A stretch of DNA of 39,431 nucleotides from Oscillospiraceae bacterium (GCA_018110925.1 JAGAZJ010000011.1:1-39431), one strand, 5' to 3'; positions 16,427 through 27,390 are shown, counted from the stretch's first letter. The notes: a model not told the origin generated them from the sequence alone. Numbers and translations: made by a program.

Positions 16427-17683
16427 ATGTCAGAGATAAGAGACATCGCCCTCTATGAGTCGGGCGAAAGAAAGATACAGTGGGTAAAGCAGAATATGCC
16501 CCTGCTTCGCTCGATAGAAAAGGAATTCTCGGAGACAAAGCCCTTTGACGGTCTTAAAGTCGCCCTCTCGGTGCATCTCGAGGCAAAGACCGCATATCTT
16601 TGCAGAGTGCTTGCCGCAGGCGGCGCCGAGATGTATGTCACGGGCTCGAACCCCCTCTCCACTCAGGATGATGTGGCGGCGGCGCTGGTACACGGCTCGG
16701 ATGATGCTTCTCCCATGGAGGTGTTTGCATGGCACGGCACCACCGATGAGGAGTATCACAGGCACATAAGCAAGGTGGTCGAGGCGGGTCCCAACATCAT
16801 AATAGACGACGGCGGCGACCTGGTCAATCTTATCCACACCGAGTACAGGGAGCTTATCCCCAATGTGATAGGCGGCTGTGAGGAGACCACCACGGGCATA
16901 ATAAGACTTATCGCCATGAACAGGGCAAATGAGCTTGAATTCCCTATGGTGCTGGTAAACAACGCAGACTGCAAGCATCTTTTCGATAACCGCTACGGCA
17001 CGGGTCAGTCCGTATGGGACGGCATAAACCGCACAACTAACCTCATCGTGGCAGGCAAGAACGTGGTAGTTGCAGGCTACGGCTGGTGCGGCAAGGGCGT
17101 GGCTATGCGTGCAAAGGGCCTTGGCGCAAGTGTCATCGTTACCGAGGTAGACCCCATAAAGGCTATGGAGGCTGTTATGGACGGCTTCAAGGTGATGCCC
17201 ATGACAGAGGCGGCAAAGCTGGGAGATTTCTTTGTCACCGTAACGGGCTGTGACGCCGTCATAACGGAGAAGTCCTTTGCAAATATGAAGGACGGCGCTA
17301 TATGCTGCAACGCAGGTCATTTTGACTGCGAGGTTGATGTGGCATGGCTCAGAAAGAACGCCGTGCGCTCGTGGGAGGCACGAAACAATATACAGGGCTA
17401 TGAGCTCTCAGACGGCAGACGCATCTATATCATCGCCGAGGGCAGGCTCGTGAACCTTGCCGCAGGTGACGGACATCCTGCCGAGATCATGGATATGTCC
17501 TTTGCGGTGCAGGCAATGAGTGCGGCATACCTTGTCAGGAACAAGGGCAGGCTCACCGAGAAGATAATAGACGTGCCCCGTGAGGTGGATCTGGAGATAG
17601 CTGCCAGAAAGCTCTCTGCATGGGGCGTTGAGATAGACCATCTTACCAAGGAGCAGGAAGAATATCTTAACAAGGGTCTCTGA
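16427..17683 (+). CDS. ahcY: S-adenosylhomocysteine hydrolase
   Basis: NAD+-bound cytosolic enzyme that splits SAH into adenosine and homocysteine, relieving product inhibition of methyltransferases. In 418 residues it has DDGGDLV (127-133), EETTTG (152-157), the catalytic K183 and D187 in CKHLFDNRYGTGQS, and the Rossmann loop GYGWCGKG (217-224). It lacks the 40-residue insertion of some bacterial forms and is of the shorter archaeal/Thermotoga-like type (DNRYGTGQS rather than DNLYGCRES). The ribosome-binding site ACGGAGG precedes the ATG. Followed by a strong terminator. With mtaD it forms an SAH salvage operon. Confidence 0.95.
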   Translation: MSEIRDIALYESGERKIQWVKQNMPLLRSIEKEFSETKPFDGLKVALSVHLEAKTAYLCRVLAAGGAEMYVTGSNPLSTQDDVAAALVHGSDDASPMEVFAWHGTTDEEYHRHISKVVEAGPNIIIDDGGDLVNLIHTEYRELIPNVIGGCEETTTGIIRLIAMNRANELEFPMVLVNNADCKHLFDNRYGTGQSVWDGINRTTNLIVAGKNVVVAGYGWCGKGVAMRAKGLGASVIVTEVDPIKAMEAVMDGFKVMPMTEAAKLGDFFVTVTGCDAVITEKSFANMKDGAICCNAGHFDCEVDVAWLRKNAVRSWEARNNIQGYELSDGRRIYIIAEGRLVNLAAGDGHPAEIMDMSFAVQAMSAAYLVRNKGRLTEKIIDVPREVDLEIAARKLSAWGVEIDHLTKEQEEYLNKGL

Positions 17684-17696
17684 TAACACATATTGT

Positions 17697-17733
17697 ATAC
17701 GCAAAAACGGCAGGGATGCCGTTTTTTGTGTAT
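17697..17733 (+). terminator. Intrinsic terminator of mtaD-ahcY
   Basis: A-rich left arm and AACGGCA (to 17712), loop GGGA, TGCCGTTTTTTGTGTAT right arm. The stem of about 15 bp contains the U-tract and a complementary A-tract, so it can work in both directions. Confidence 0.88.
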
Positions 17734-17741
17734 CTGCGAAT

Positions 17742-17885
17742 ATTATACCGATTCTTCCTCGATGTATAGACATTCTCCAACCCTCAAATCCCTTATATTC
17801 AAGTATCTGCGGCTTGTTTCTTGTCTGTCTTCGCCAGAAGATATATCTTCGTCGGAAGATAATTGCATCGGTCAGAAATTAGTAT
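17742..17885 (+). repeat. Dispersed 144-bp repeat, copy 1
   Basis: Aligns without gaps to 37383-37526 in the opposite orientation, with about 14 mismatches (roughly 90% identity). It starts with ATTATACC and ends with AGTAT. Inside are two tandem hairpin units (17826-17861; TCTTC-GCCA-GAAGA and TATCTTC-GTCG-GAAGATA). It fills the gap between the ahcY terminator and the response regulator. The open frame across it is shared with the other copy but has no ribosome-binding site, so it is not counted as a gene. Confidence 0.85.
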
Positions 17886-17967
17886 TGCAATGCACACAAA
17901 AAACACCTAAAGGATATACAAAGGATACATCGGTGTGTTATGATACACACATGAAAGAGAGGACACT

Positions 17968-18639
17968 ATGAGTTACACAGCACTTCTCGTTGAGGACGAT
18001 GCACAGATAAGAGAGATCATATCCGACTATTTTCTGGGGAAAGAGGATATAGATATAGTTACTGCCGCCGACGGCGGTGAGGGGCTGGATATGATACATG
18101 AGCGTGAATTTGACGTCATCATGCTCGATATAATGCTCCCGGGAGCAGACGGCTTTACACTGTGCCGTGAGATACGCAGAAAGAGCGATGTGCCCGTTCT
18201 CTTCCTCACCGCAAGGGGCGGTGAGGAAGACATCATCAGGGGCTATGATCTGGGCTGTGATGACTATATAGTAAAGCCTTTCTCTCTTGCCGCACTTTAC
18301 GGCAAGCTCTCGGCGCTTCTGAAGCGGAGCGGAAGCCCCTCGCGGACAAGGCTCGTCTGCGGACGGATATCCCTTGACACGGTGACTTTTACGGTCACTG
18401 CCGACGGCAGAGAGACAGAACTGCCCCCGAAGGAATATGCCCTGCTCAGATATTTCATGGAGCATAAGGGCTGGGTCATCGACAGGAACACACTTCTCGA
18501 CAAGGTGTGGGGAGAGGACTACTTCGGCTCGGACAGGGTGGTGGACAACCATATCAAGAAGCTGAGAAAGGCGCTCGGAAGTGCAGGCACACAGATAAAG
18601 ACCGTTATAGGCGGCGGATATAAGATACAGGAAAGATGA
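17968..18639 (+). CDS. OmpR/PhoB-family response regulator
   Basis: A 223-residue DNA-binding response regulator. Receiver domain (1-115): acidic pair D10/D11, phosphoacceptor D54 (MLDIMLPG), T81 (LTARGG) and K103 (VKPF). C-terminal winged-helix domain (about 125-220): LPPKEYALLRYFMEH, then the recognition helix in SDRVVDNHIKKLRKAL and TVIGGGYKI. It is paired with the histidine kinase that begins 19 bases downstream. The upstream region is the dispersed repeat; a TATGAT near 17939 could be its -10, without a good -35. Targets unknown. Confidence 0.92.
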   Translation: MSYTALLVEDDAQIREIISDYFLGKEDIDIVTAADGGEGLDMIHEREFDVIMLDIMLPGADGFTLCREIRRKSDVPVLFLTARGGEEDIIRGYDLGCDDYIVKPFSLAALYGKLSALLKRSGSPSRTRLVCGRISLDTVTFTVTADGRETELPPKEYALLRYFMEHKGWVIDRNTLLDKVWGEDYFGSDRVVDNHIKKLRKALGSAGTQIKTVIGGGYKIQER

Positions 18640-18658
18640 TATCCGCAAGAGGTGTATT

Positions 18659-20314
18659 ATGAAAAGAACAACAAAACAGGATAAGCTGTTGAGGCTCGGC
18701 AGAAAAAGACAGGGCTTCGGCACGGTGTTTCTGGAAAAATTCATCCCGATCATCGCCGTGGGTACGGCAGTTTGCATATTGTCGGCGCTCATACTCCATG
18801 AGCTTGCCATCGCAATGTTTCATGAGAGCGACCTGTCATATTTTCATATGGTGGTGAACTCGGCAAATCAGGACCTGACCGAGATAGAAAAGGAGAAGTC
18901 GGACAACAAGTCCGAGCGCTATATGAATGCCATTGCCCTTGCGATTTACACCGCATCGGGGGACGGGGATTCTTCCGCCGCATTCAGACTCTACAAAAAC
19001 GACAAGGAAGTACTTCGCACGGAAAGGAACGGTGTGGCGTTCATCAAGGGTGAAAAGGACTGCATCTGCTATTCGGATACGGAGAACTTTGTCGAAGCGT
19101 ACAGCAGGCTTGAGAAGTATACCGTGAAGAAGAGACTGTTCGGCGCCGACACATATCTGACAGTGACCGATACTATCTATGCCGATACGGAAAAGGGCAT
19201 CTTTTTCCCCGGCGAGATGCATATTGAGCATTATTCATACGACAGGTTCGGCCAGCCCCCCGTGACCGAAACGGTGGAGCAGTTCGACCTTACTCCCGCA
19301 GATACAACGGGACTTACAAAGTACGTATACGGTCAGTTCGTATGCGGTGCGGTCATGGGCGCAGACCCCGACGATGAGATCTTCCGCATCCTTGACGAGA
19401 AAGATGCGGAGGCGGGTGCCGCCGGCTCTGTGAGCAGGAGCGCATCTACCTCGGTTTTCTGGGATGACACGGGTTTTGCATACGGGTGGGTCAGAAGCAA
19501 TATCCACGCCCCCGACGGAACACTGTACACGGTAACATCTGTCCAGAAGACGAATATAACTCCTCTTTGCGTCATAATACTGAGCGCAATCTGTGTGGCG
19601 GTGCTCGTGATATGCCTTGTGATGTCGCTCATAATGGCTCACCGCACATATACGGTGTACAAGGCACACTACGCAATGGAGGACTACCGCCGTGACATGA
19701 CAAACACCCTTGCCCATGACCTGAAAACTCCCCTCATGGCTGTGTCAGGCTGTGCGGAGATGCTCTCGGACAACACGGATGCAGAGAAGCAGAAGAAGTA
19801 TACGGATATGATACTCTTAAACGTGGACTACATGAACGCCATGATAACCAACGTGCTCGAACTTTCAAGGCTGGAAGGCGGAGCGGAGCTCGGAAGGACT
19901 TCCTTCGATGCGGCAGAGGCGGCAAAAGAGGTGGCAAGGAAGAATTCATCCGTTGCGGAGGAAAAGAACATCAGGCTGACCGTCAGGGGGAGCGGCACCA
20001 TAAATGCCGACAGACAGCTCATGATACAGGCTATGGACAATCTTGTGTCAAATGCCCTGAAATTCTCCCCCGAAGGCTCAGAGACCGTGATAGAGGTCTC
20101 GGACAGGGCGATGGTCATATCAAATCCCGTAAATATGCCCGTGACAGACCCCGACAGACTGTGGCAGCCCTTTGTGAAGGGGGATGACGCAAGGAACGGT
20201 CAGAACGGCACGGGTCTGGGGCTGTACATAGTTAAGACCATATGCGACAGGCACGGCTTTGACTGCTCGATAGACACGCAGAACGACAGGTTTGCCGTGA
20301 GGATAGGGTTCTGA
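18659..20314 (+). CDS. Sensor histidine kinase
   Basis: A 551-residue membrane kinase. TM1 at about 28-50, an extracytoplasmic sensor region (51-300) and TM2 at 302-327, then a DHp helix with the phosphoacceptor H353 (LAHDLKTPLMAVSG), N-box NLVSNALKFSP (461-471) and G-box NGTGLGLYIVKTI (516-528). The sensor region has no recognised fold and contains many charged residues; at about 250 residues it is larger than usual for PAS-like CACHE domains, but could still be one. Co-transcribed with the response regulator and closed by a clear terminator. Ligand unknown. Confidence 0.9.
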   Translation: MKRTTKQDKLLRLGRKRQGFGTVFLEKFIPIIAVGTAVCILSALILHELAIAMFHESDLSYFHMVVNSANQDLTEIEKEKSDNKSERYMNAIALAIYTASGDGDSSAAFRLYKNDKEVLRTERNGVAFIKGEKDCICYSDTENFVEAYSRLEKYTVKKRLFGADTYLTVTDTIYADTEKGIFFPGEMHIEHYSYDRFGQPPVTETVEQFDLTPADTTGLTKYVYGQFVCGAVMGADPDDEIFRILDEKDAEAGAAGSVSRSASTSVFWDDTGFAYGWVRSNIHAPDGTLYTVTSVQKTNITPLCVIILSAICVAVLVICLVMSLIMAHRTYTVYKAHYAMEDYRRDMTNTLAHDLKTPLMAVSGCAEMLSDNTDAEKQKKYTDMILLNVDYMNAMITNVLELSRLEGGAELGRTSFDAAEAAKEVARKNSSVAEEKNIRLTVRGSGTINADRQLMIQAMDNLVSNALKFSPEGSETVIEVSDRAMVISNPVNMPVTDPDRLWQPFVKGDDARNGQNGTGLGLYIVKTICDRHGFDCSIDTQNDRFAVRIGF

Positions 20315-20326
20315 CAGTGCCGCAAT

Positions 20327-20365
20327 ACACATCCGGACGTTGAAACGGCGCCCGGATGTGTTTTT
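20327..20365 (+). terminator. Intrinsic terminator of the two-component operon
   Basis: ACACATCCGG (20327-20336) pairs with CCGGATGTGT (20352-20361), followed by a T run to 20365; 13 bases after the kinase stop. Confidence 0.9.
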
Positions 20366-20461
20366 CATCTGCAAAATAAACGTCACAGAACCGTCGGGCA
20401 GGCATGGCTTTTGTGTAAAGCTACAAAATATTGAGCCGTGTGCGGATTTTGCGAAAAAATC

Positions 20462-20490
20462 TTGACAAACGCCGAAAAAAAAAGTATAAT
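20462..20490 (+). promoter_or_regulatory. Strong sigma-A promoter of the str operon
   Basis: Perfect TTGACA (20462-20467), 17-base A-rich spacer, perfect TATAAT (20485-20490). The 70-base leader ends in GAAAGGAGATG before rpsL. Confidence 0.92.
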
Positions 20491-20561
20491 ATTCGGGTGT
20501 GCAGAGTAACAGGGAATACCTGTGCCCTGTCATCATCAATTTTACGAAAGGAGATGCATCA

Positions 20562-20981
20562 ATGCCTACGTTTAACCAGCTCGTGCGCAAGGGAAGAGAC
20601 GTTATTGCCAAGAAGTCCACAGCACCTGCACTTCAGAAGGGTTACAACTCCAAGAAGAAGATCGCTATCGACCTCAGCTCACCTCAGAAGAGAGGCGTCT
20701 GCACCGCTGTAAGAACCGCTACCCCCAAGAAGCCTAACTCTGCTATGAGAAAGATCGCCAGAGTAAAGCTCACAAACGGCAACGAAGTTACAGCTTACAT
20801 CCCCGGCATCGGCCACAACCTGCAGGAGCACTCTGTTGTTCTTATCAGAGGCGGCAGAGTAAAGGACCTCCCCGGTGTGCGTTACCACATCATCAGAGGT
20901 ACACTCGATACACAGGGTGTTGCCAAGAGAAACCAGGCCCGTTCCAAGTACGGTGCAAAGAGACCCAAGGCAGGCAAGTAA
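20562..20981 (+). CDS. rpsL: Ribosomal protein uS12
   Basis: The 30S decoding-centre protein, 139 residues. [12 protein letters not shown] start, [22 protein letters not shown] (bearing the lysine at the classical streptomycin position in its sensitive form), [32 protein letters not shown] in full, and the GAKRPKAGK tail. The ATG at 20562 with AAAGGAGATG upstream is the start; the longer in-frame extension to 20499 is not used. First gene of the str operon. Confidence 0.98.
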   Translation: MPTFNQLVRKGRDVIAKKSTAPALQKGYNSKKKIAIDLSSPQKRGVCTAVRTATPKKPNSAMRKIARVKLTNGNEVTAYIPGIGHNLQEHSVVLIRGGRVKDLPGVRYHIIRGTLDTQGVAKRNQARSKYGAKRPKAGK

Positions 20982-21166
20982 TCCGGCTTTGTGTCTGACC
21001 ACTGCGATAGTTAGAGATTAACGGTGAAAACACCTTTTATTATATATTAGGGGTCTGACATCACTCTCACGTCGCACACTGCGCTTTTAAAAATGTGGAA
21101 ACCGTGTGCAAGTCACATCGGTAAGCGAGTACCTATGAATTCATTATTATGAAGGAGGGAAGAATT
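20982..21166 (+). other. Structured rpsL-rpsG spacer
   Basis: A 185-base gap, long for this gene pair. It holds GCACAC (near 21075) and GTGTGC (near 21110) able to close a hairpin, a direct repeat GTCTGAC (about 20993 and 21055), and an AT-rich TTATTATATATTAG stretch that could be a weak -10. In E. coli S7 binds the rpsL-rpsG spacer to control translation; a similar S7 site here is plausible but unproven. Confidence 0.35.
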
Positions 21167-21637
21167 GTGCCAAGAAGAGGTAAAATTGCAAAGAGAGAAG
21201 TTCTTGCAGACCCTGTTTACAATTCAGAGATCGTTACCCGTCTTATCAACAACATTATGCTTGACGGTAAGAAGGGCGTTGCTCAGAAGATAGTATACGG
21301 CGCATTCGAGATCGTTTCAGAAAAGACAGGTAAAGATGCGCTTGAGGCTTTTGATGAGGCTATGGAGAATATCATGCCTCTCCTCGAGGTCAAGGCTCGC
21401 CGTGTCGGCGGTGCTACCTACCAGGTTCCTATGGAGGTAAGACCCGAGAGAAAGCTCACTCTTGGTCTCAGGTGGCTCACCACCTATTCCAGAGCAAGAA
21501 ACGAAAGAACCATGAAGGAAAGACTTGCAGCAGAGATCATGGATGCCATGAACGGCATCGGCGGTGCTTGCAAGAAGCGTGAAGATACACACAAGATGGC
21601 GGAGGCCAACAAGGCATTCGCACATTACAGATGGTAA
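21167..21637 (+). CDS. rpsG: Ribosomal protein uS7
   Basis: The 30S head protein that nucleates 3'-domain assembly of 16S rRNA, 156 residues, exactly the usual length. [23 protein letters not shown] start, [28 protein letters not shown]-type segment (here [19 protein letters not shown]) and the [16 protein letters not shown]-terminus. The GTG at 21167 is the start; it has GGAGGGAAG at the correct distance, while the ATG at 21149 overlaps that ribosome-binding site. Confidence 0.97.
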   Translation: MPRRGKIAKREVLADPVYNSEIVTRLINNIMLDGKKGVAQKIVYGAFEIVSEKTGKDALEAFDEAMENIMPLLEVKARRVGGATYQVPMEVRPERKLTLGLRWLTTYSRARNERTMKERLAAEIMDAMNGIGGACKKREDTHKMAEANKAFAHYRW

Positions 21638-21667
21638 GTTTCTTACTTTCGGATCGGAGGAAAAGCT

Positions 21668-23755
<2,088 letters not shown>

Positions 23756-23811
23756 ACCATGTGTCAGAACTGATACGGTCGCAATTTCTTTTAAAAATTT
23801 ACAAAATGCTA

Positions 23812-23840
23812 TTGCATTTTATGGTAAAATCTGTTAAAAT
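23812..23840 (+). promoter_or_regulatory. Promoter of tuf
   Basis: TTGCAT (23812-23817), 17-base spacer, TAAAAT (23835-23840); an alternative -10 TATAAT lies at 23847-23852. It gives tuf its own transcription besides read-through from fusA. Confidence 0.65.
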
Positions 23841-23854
23841 AGATTTTATAATGA

Positions 23855-23882
23855 TGCAAAGGGTGTAACTGTACCCTTTGCA
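23855..23882 (+). promoter_or_regulatory. Perfect hairpin in the tuf leader
   Basis: A 10-bp perfect stem TGCAAAGGGT/ACCCTTTGCA (23855-23864 with 23873-23882) with an 8-base loop, at or close to the expected 5' end of the tuf mRNA. It has no U-tract. It could stabilise the mRNA or be an operator or control site. Confidence 0.55.
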
Positions 23883-23921
23883 AAGCTTAAAATGAATTTT
23901 ATTCAAGAGGAGGAAATCCCA

Positions 23922-25124
23922 ATGGCAAAGCAGAAGTTCGAAAGAACCAAACCCCACGTTAACATTGGTACCATCGGTCACGTTGACCACGGCAAGACTA
24001 CTCTTACCGCTGCTATCACAAAGTATCTTTCCCTCAAGGGTCAGGCTCAGTTCGAGGGCTATGCAGACATCGATAAGGCTCCCGAGGAGAGAGAAAGAGG
24101 TATCACTATCAATACCGCTCACGTTGAGTATGAGACAGACAAGCGTCACTATGCTCACGTTGACTGCCCGGGTCATGCTGACTATGTAAAGAACATGATC
24201 ACAGGTGCTGCTCAGATGGACGGCGCGATCCTCGTTGTTGCTTCCACTGATGGCCCTATGGCTCAGACCAAGGAGCATCTTCTCCTTGCTCGTCAGGTTG
24301 GCGTTCCCTACATCGTTGTTTTCATGAACAAGGTTGACCAGGTAGACGACGAGGAGCTCCTCGAGCTCGTTGAGATGGATATCCGTGAGACACTCAGCAA
24401 GTATGAGTTCCCCGGCGATGATATCCCCATCATCAAGGGTTCTGCATTCCTCGCACTCGACAGCACATCCAAGGATCCTAACGATCCCGTATACGCACCT
24501 ATCAAGGAGCTCATGGATGCAGTTGACGAGTACATCCCCACACCCGACAGAAAGGCAGATCTCCCCTTCCTTATGCCTGTTGAGGACGTATTCACCATCA
24601 CAGGCCGTGGTACAGTTGCTACCGGTAGAGTTGAGAGAGGTCAGCTCAGAACTTCCGACGAAGTTGAGATCATCGGTCTCACCGAGGAAAGAGCTAAGAC
24701 TGTCGTAACAGGTATCGAGATGTTCAGAAAGATCCTCGACTATGCTGAGGCAGGCGATAACATCGGTGCTCTTCTCCGTGGTGTTCAGCGTTCCGAGATC
24801 GAAAGAGGTCAGGTTCTCTGCAAGCCCGGTTCCATCAACCCCCACACCAAGTTCAGCGGTCAGGTTTACGTTCTTTCCAAGGACGAGGGCGGCCGTCATA
24901 CACCTTTCTTCAACAACTATCGTCCTCAGTTCTATTTCAGAACTACTGACGTTACAGGCGTTATCACTCTCCCTGCTGACAAGGAGATGTGCATGCCCGG
25001 CGATAACGTTGAGATCTCTGTTGAGCTCATCACTCCTATCGCTATTGAAGAAGGCCTCCGTTTCGCTATCCGTGAGGGCGGCAGAACGGTTGGTTCAGGC
25101 GTTGTTACCAAGATCAACGGCTGA
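23922..25124 (+). CDS. tuf: Translation elongation factor Tu
   Basis: GTPase that delivers aminoacyl-tRNA to the ribosome, 400 residues. GHVDHGKT (19-26), [14 protein letters not shown] with the switch I threonine, [37 protein letters not shown], and domains II/III ending in VKTING-type VVTKING. The ATG at 23922 with AAGAGGAGG upstream is the start; an in-frame extension to 23892 is not used. Last gene of the str cluster, followed by a strong terminator that collides with the phage cassette's 3' end. Confidence 0.98.
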   Translation: MAKQKFERTKPHVNIGTIGHVDHGKTTLTAAITKYLSLKGQAQFEGYADIDKAPEERERGITINTAHVEYETDKRHYAHVDCPGHADYVKNMITGAAQMDGAILVVASTDGPMAQTKEHLLLARQVGVPYIVVFMNKVDQVDDEELLELVEMDIRETLSKYEFPGDDIPIIKGSAFLALDSTSKDPNDPVYAPIKELMDAVDEYIPTPDRKADLPFLMPVEDVFTITGRGTVATGRVERGQLRTSDEVEIIGLTEERAKTVVTGIEMFRKILDYAEAGDNIGALLRGVQRSEIERGQVLCKPGSINPHTKFSGQVYVLSKDEGGRHTPFFNNYRPQFYFRTTDVTGVITLPADKEMCMPGDNVEISVELITPIAIEEGLRFAIREGGRTVGSGVVTKING

Positions 25125-25138
25125 TTTATGTTAATACC

Positions 25139-25172
25139 GAAAGCACAGTCTCGCACTGTGCTTTCTTTTTTT
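25139..25172 (+). terminator. Intrinsic terminator of tuf
   Basis: GAAAGCACAGT (25139-25149), loop CTCGC, ACTGTGCTTTC (25155-25165), then seven T. The convergent phage-type gene ends at 25171, inside this T run. Confidence 0.95.
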
Positions 25173-25842
25173 ATCCGATAAGCTCCTGTCGTTTTGCTTC
25201 ACATTCCGCCGCAAAGTCATGCAGGAGCGTCAGCGACTCCGAAGATGACATACGGCTGACAAGACTTTCCAGTGACCCCGGCAGCGACGGGATAGACGCT
25301 ATACCGCCCGTAAGCTCCTGAACGGAACGAATACTCCCGTCAGGGGCATATTCAGTTCTGTCGTATAGCCATCCGTATGTCCACTGCATACTGAGAGACC
25401 CTATGTTGTAGCTCTGGTCGGGCTGAAATGCCATAGTGAGAGTGGGTGTGCCTTTCATTATGTTCTCTTCAAAGAGGTATGCGCCGCAGTTCTCGTCATA
25501 CTTGTACGTCCTGCGGTGTCCCCACCCCTCAAAGCCGAAGGGACCGTTGTAGTTTATCATCACGGTGTTGTTTGTATTTCCTCTGCACAGGCAGACCCAT
25601 ATCACAGGGCGTGAGAGCCATTCTCTCTGCACATATGCGATCTGCTCCCCGTGAATGGTCACGCCGCTTGTCTGTATGACGGGTGTGTTCAGAAATACCC
25701 CTGCGGCATCGTATCTTATAACGATGCAGTAATGCTCAGTCAGGCGAAATGATGCCAGTGCGGGCAAAGCTGTCACCCCTGCGAATATATCATCTCCGCC
25801 CGATGAAGCAAGTCCCGTTATATATCCTGCTATAAAGCTCAA
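25171..25842 (-). CDS. Unrecognised terminal virion-cassette protein
   Basis: A 223-residue protein, last gene of the phage-type cassette. I recognise no family. No signal peptide or membrane segment is convincing. It is rich in Tyr, Trp and Gly in the middle (NYNGPFGFEGWGHRRTYKYDE) and ends in a helical, Ser/Leu/Glu-rich tail (MSSSESLTLLHDFAAECEAKRQEL). Position after the hub-like gene, with a 4-base ATGA overlap, suggests a tail tip, fibre or receptor-binding part, but that is inference from gene order only. Confidence 0.6.
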   Translation of the reverse strand: MSFIAGYITGLASSGGDDIFAGVTALPALASFRLTEHYCIVIRYDAAGVFLNTPVIQTSGVTIHGEQIAYVQREWLSRPVIWVCLCRGNTNNTVMINYNGPFGFEGWGHRRTYKYDENCGAYLFEENIMKGTPTLTMAFQPDQSYNIGSLSMQWTYGWLYDRTEYAPDGSIRSVQELTGGIASIPSLPGSLESLVSRMSSSESLTLLHDFAAECEAKRQELIG

Positions 25843-27020
25843 TGCTCCTCCTTTCTGAGCCTGATGTTGGTCTTTCTGCCGCCATGCTCATCGTATGAAA
25901 GTATGTACGAACTGCCTCCGTAGACGATCCGTTCCGAGGTGGCGCTTATATGTTCTATCAGTGTCGGCATAACACCGTCGATGACCGCCCCGTCGAATGT
26001 GGTCACGCCGTCCGCCACGGCAGAGAAGCCGTGCTTTGCTCTCAGGCGTATATCCTCATCCTCAGTTTCTTCCGTTATGGCTATACCGTCGGTGTCTATC
26101 ACCGCACTGCCGTAGAGCCTGCTCTCTCTGAGCATATCGAGCACCTCGTCACGGGGCGTTGAGGATATGTCTTTTGTGTATGCCCGTGCATACATCACCG
26201 CACCGAAATATATCTCCGTGACACAGGCGGTATACACGTTCTCTCCGAGAAGGAAGGATGTTATACCTTCCGTTGCCTCGTCAAGCTCTATATGACCGCA
26301 GTAAAATGACTGTATCCGCTTCCCTGCAAGCGATGATGCCAGCGCTCTTGTCCTCTCGGTCGTAAAACCCCTGCCGGCAACGCTTACCACGGAGCGCACA
26401 CCGCCCGTGCCCGACGTATATATCTTTCCTGACAGCCTGTTCTGCGCCCTGACCCCCGTGAACGGGCCGTAGACCGAATGCAGGTATACATGGGAATACT
26501 GTGCGGAGCTCACCGTGCAGGCACTGTCACAGAAATGTATGAACCTCAGCGCTCCGCTGTTTGTGCAGTACCACACGCCGCAGGCATCTTCGCTTAAGTC
26601 TTTTAGTATCTGTCTGACGGTCTTGCCTTTCACATCAGTACCGCACAGACAGACATCGGGTACGTTTTCCGCTCCCGTAAATCCGCATTCTCTTGCTATC
26701 GCCGAAACAAATGAGGGCGTGTGTATCTCTTCGGGTATCTCTGTCTGAAAGCATCTGTCCGTATTTCTCATGAGGTCGGTGGCATTTATGGTCACGCTGT
26801 CCCCCTGTCTTGTTATGCTGTCTATGTAGTGTACCGAGAATACGGTATTGCCAAAGCTTATCGAAACAGGGTCGTCGGGCTCGGCGTATATCTCGCCACG
26901 GAACGTGAGTATAAGCTCCGACCGTACAAATCCCCTTACGGCGATGCTGTCGGCACGTCGGGTGAGCTTTGCGCCTGTGAGATATGTGTTGTCCGCTCTG
27001 CTCCCGTTTATTGTTATCAC
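25839..27020 (-). CDS. Tail-hub/baseplate-like protein
   Basis: A 393-residue protein. The opening MITINGSRADNTYLTGAKL and the DDPVSISFGNTVFSVHYIDSI stretch (about 51-72) are like the beta-rich domains of phage hub or tail-associated proteins (gp27/gp44-like): a short beta-barrel followed by a RNTDRCFQTEI switch and a second domain with TVRQILKDLSEDACGVWY (about 135-152), which resembles the repeated domain of such hubs. That is a structural guess from pattern. It begins 7 bases after the preceding gene and overlaps the last gene by 4 bases. Cysteines are more frequent than usual for virion proteins. Confidence 0.5.
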   Translation of the reverse strand: MITINGSRADNTYLTGAKLTRRADSIAVRGFVRSELILTFRGEIYAEPDDPVSISFGNTVFSVHYIDSITRQGDSVTINATDLMRNTDRCFQTEIPEEIHTPSFVSAIARECGFTGAENVPDVCLCGTDVKGKTVRQILKDLSEDACGVWYCTNSGALRFIHFCDSACTVSSAQYSHVYLHSVYGPFTGVRAQNRLSGKIYTSGTGGVRSVVSVAGRGFTTERTRALASSLAGKRIQSFYCGHIELDEATEGITSFLLGENVYTACVTEIYFGAVMYARAYTKDISSTPRDEVLDMLRESRLYGSAVIDTDGIAITEETEDEDIRLRAKHGFSAVADGVTTFDGAVIDGVMPTLIEHISATSERIVYGGSSYILSYDEHGGRKTNIRLRKEEH

Positions 27021-27027
27021 AGGGCCG

Positions 27028-27390
27028 CTAAAGGCAGGAGCGGATATTTCCGCAAAGGGTCAGGTCGATCGTCCAGTACAGCCCGTCAAGGTCACGTTCC
27101 GCCGAGAAATCGGCTCTCTCACAGACCATCTGAGCCTGTGTCTGCCGGGGAGAGATATAGCTCACGCTCACCGTGCTTCCCGAAAGTGCTGTGCGGAGCA
27201 CCCGTGCGGTCGTATCCTCCACGTCGGTGAGCCTTGCCTTTATGGTGGTCATTTCTCCTGTCTTGTGGCGTACCCTCTCACCGTATATATTTACAAAGCT
27301 GTCCGCAAAGACTGGCTCTGCCGAGCAGGTGAAGCTCTCCTCCGTGAGATATCCGCTCACATCTGTTCCTGCTATCGTAAGATACATCAC
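27028..27390 (-). CDS. Small tail-type protein
   Basis: A 120-residue protein beginning MMYLTIAGTDVSGYLTEESF. Openings of the form 'IxGxDVSxYL' are frequent in small tail or distal-tail proteins of Firmicutes phages. The middle (GEMTTIKARLTDVEDTTARVLRTAL) looks like the beta strand plus helix of tail-protein folds. It overlaps its upstream neighbour by 4 bases (ATGA). Role in a short tail or adaptor is inferred from order and pattern only. Confidence 0.5.
   Translation of the reverse strand: MMYLTIAGTDVSGYLTEESFTCSAEPVFADSFVNIYGERVRHKTGEMTTIKARLTDVEDTTARVLRTALSGSTVSVSYISPRQTQAQMVCERADFSAERDLDGLYWTIDLTLCGNIRSCL

Noticed and set aside
16830-16838. TTATCCACA, a perfect DnaA box
   Set aside because: A single 9-mer inside the ahcY coding region; no cluster of boxes or AT-rich unwinding element around it.
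17693-17971. Open frame of 92 codons across the dispersed repeat, similar to a frame at 37303-37506
   Set aside because: Similarity is explained by the repeat DNA itself; the frame starts in the ahcY terminator, has no ribosome-binding site and diverges outside the repeat.
21149-21166. ATG start for rpsG at 21149
   Set aside because: It overlaps the ribosome-binding site; the GTG at 21167 gives exactly the usual 156 residues.
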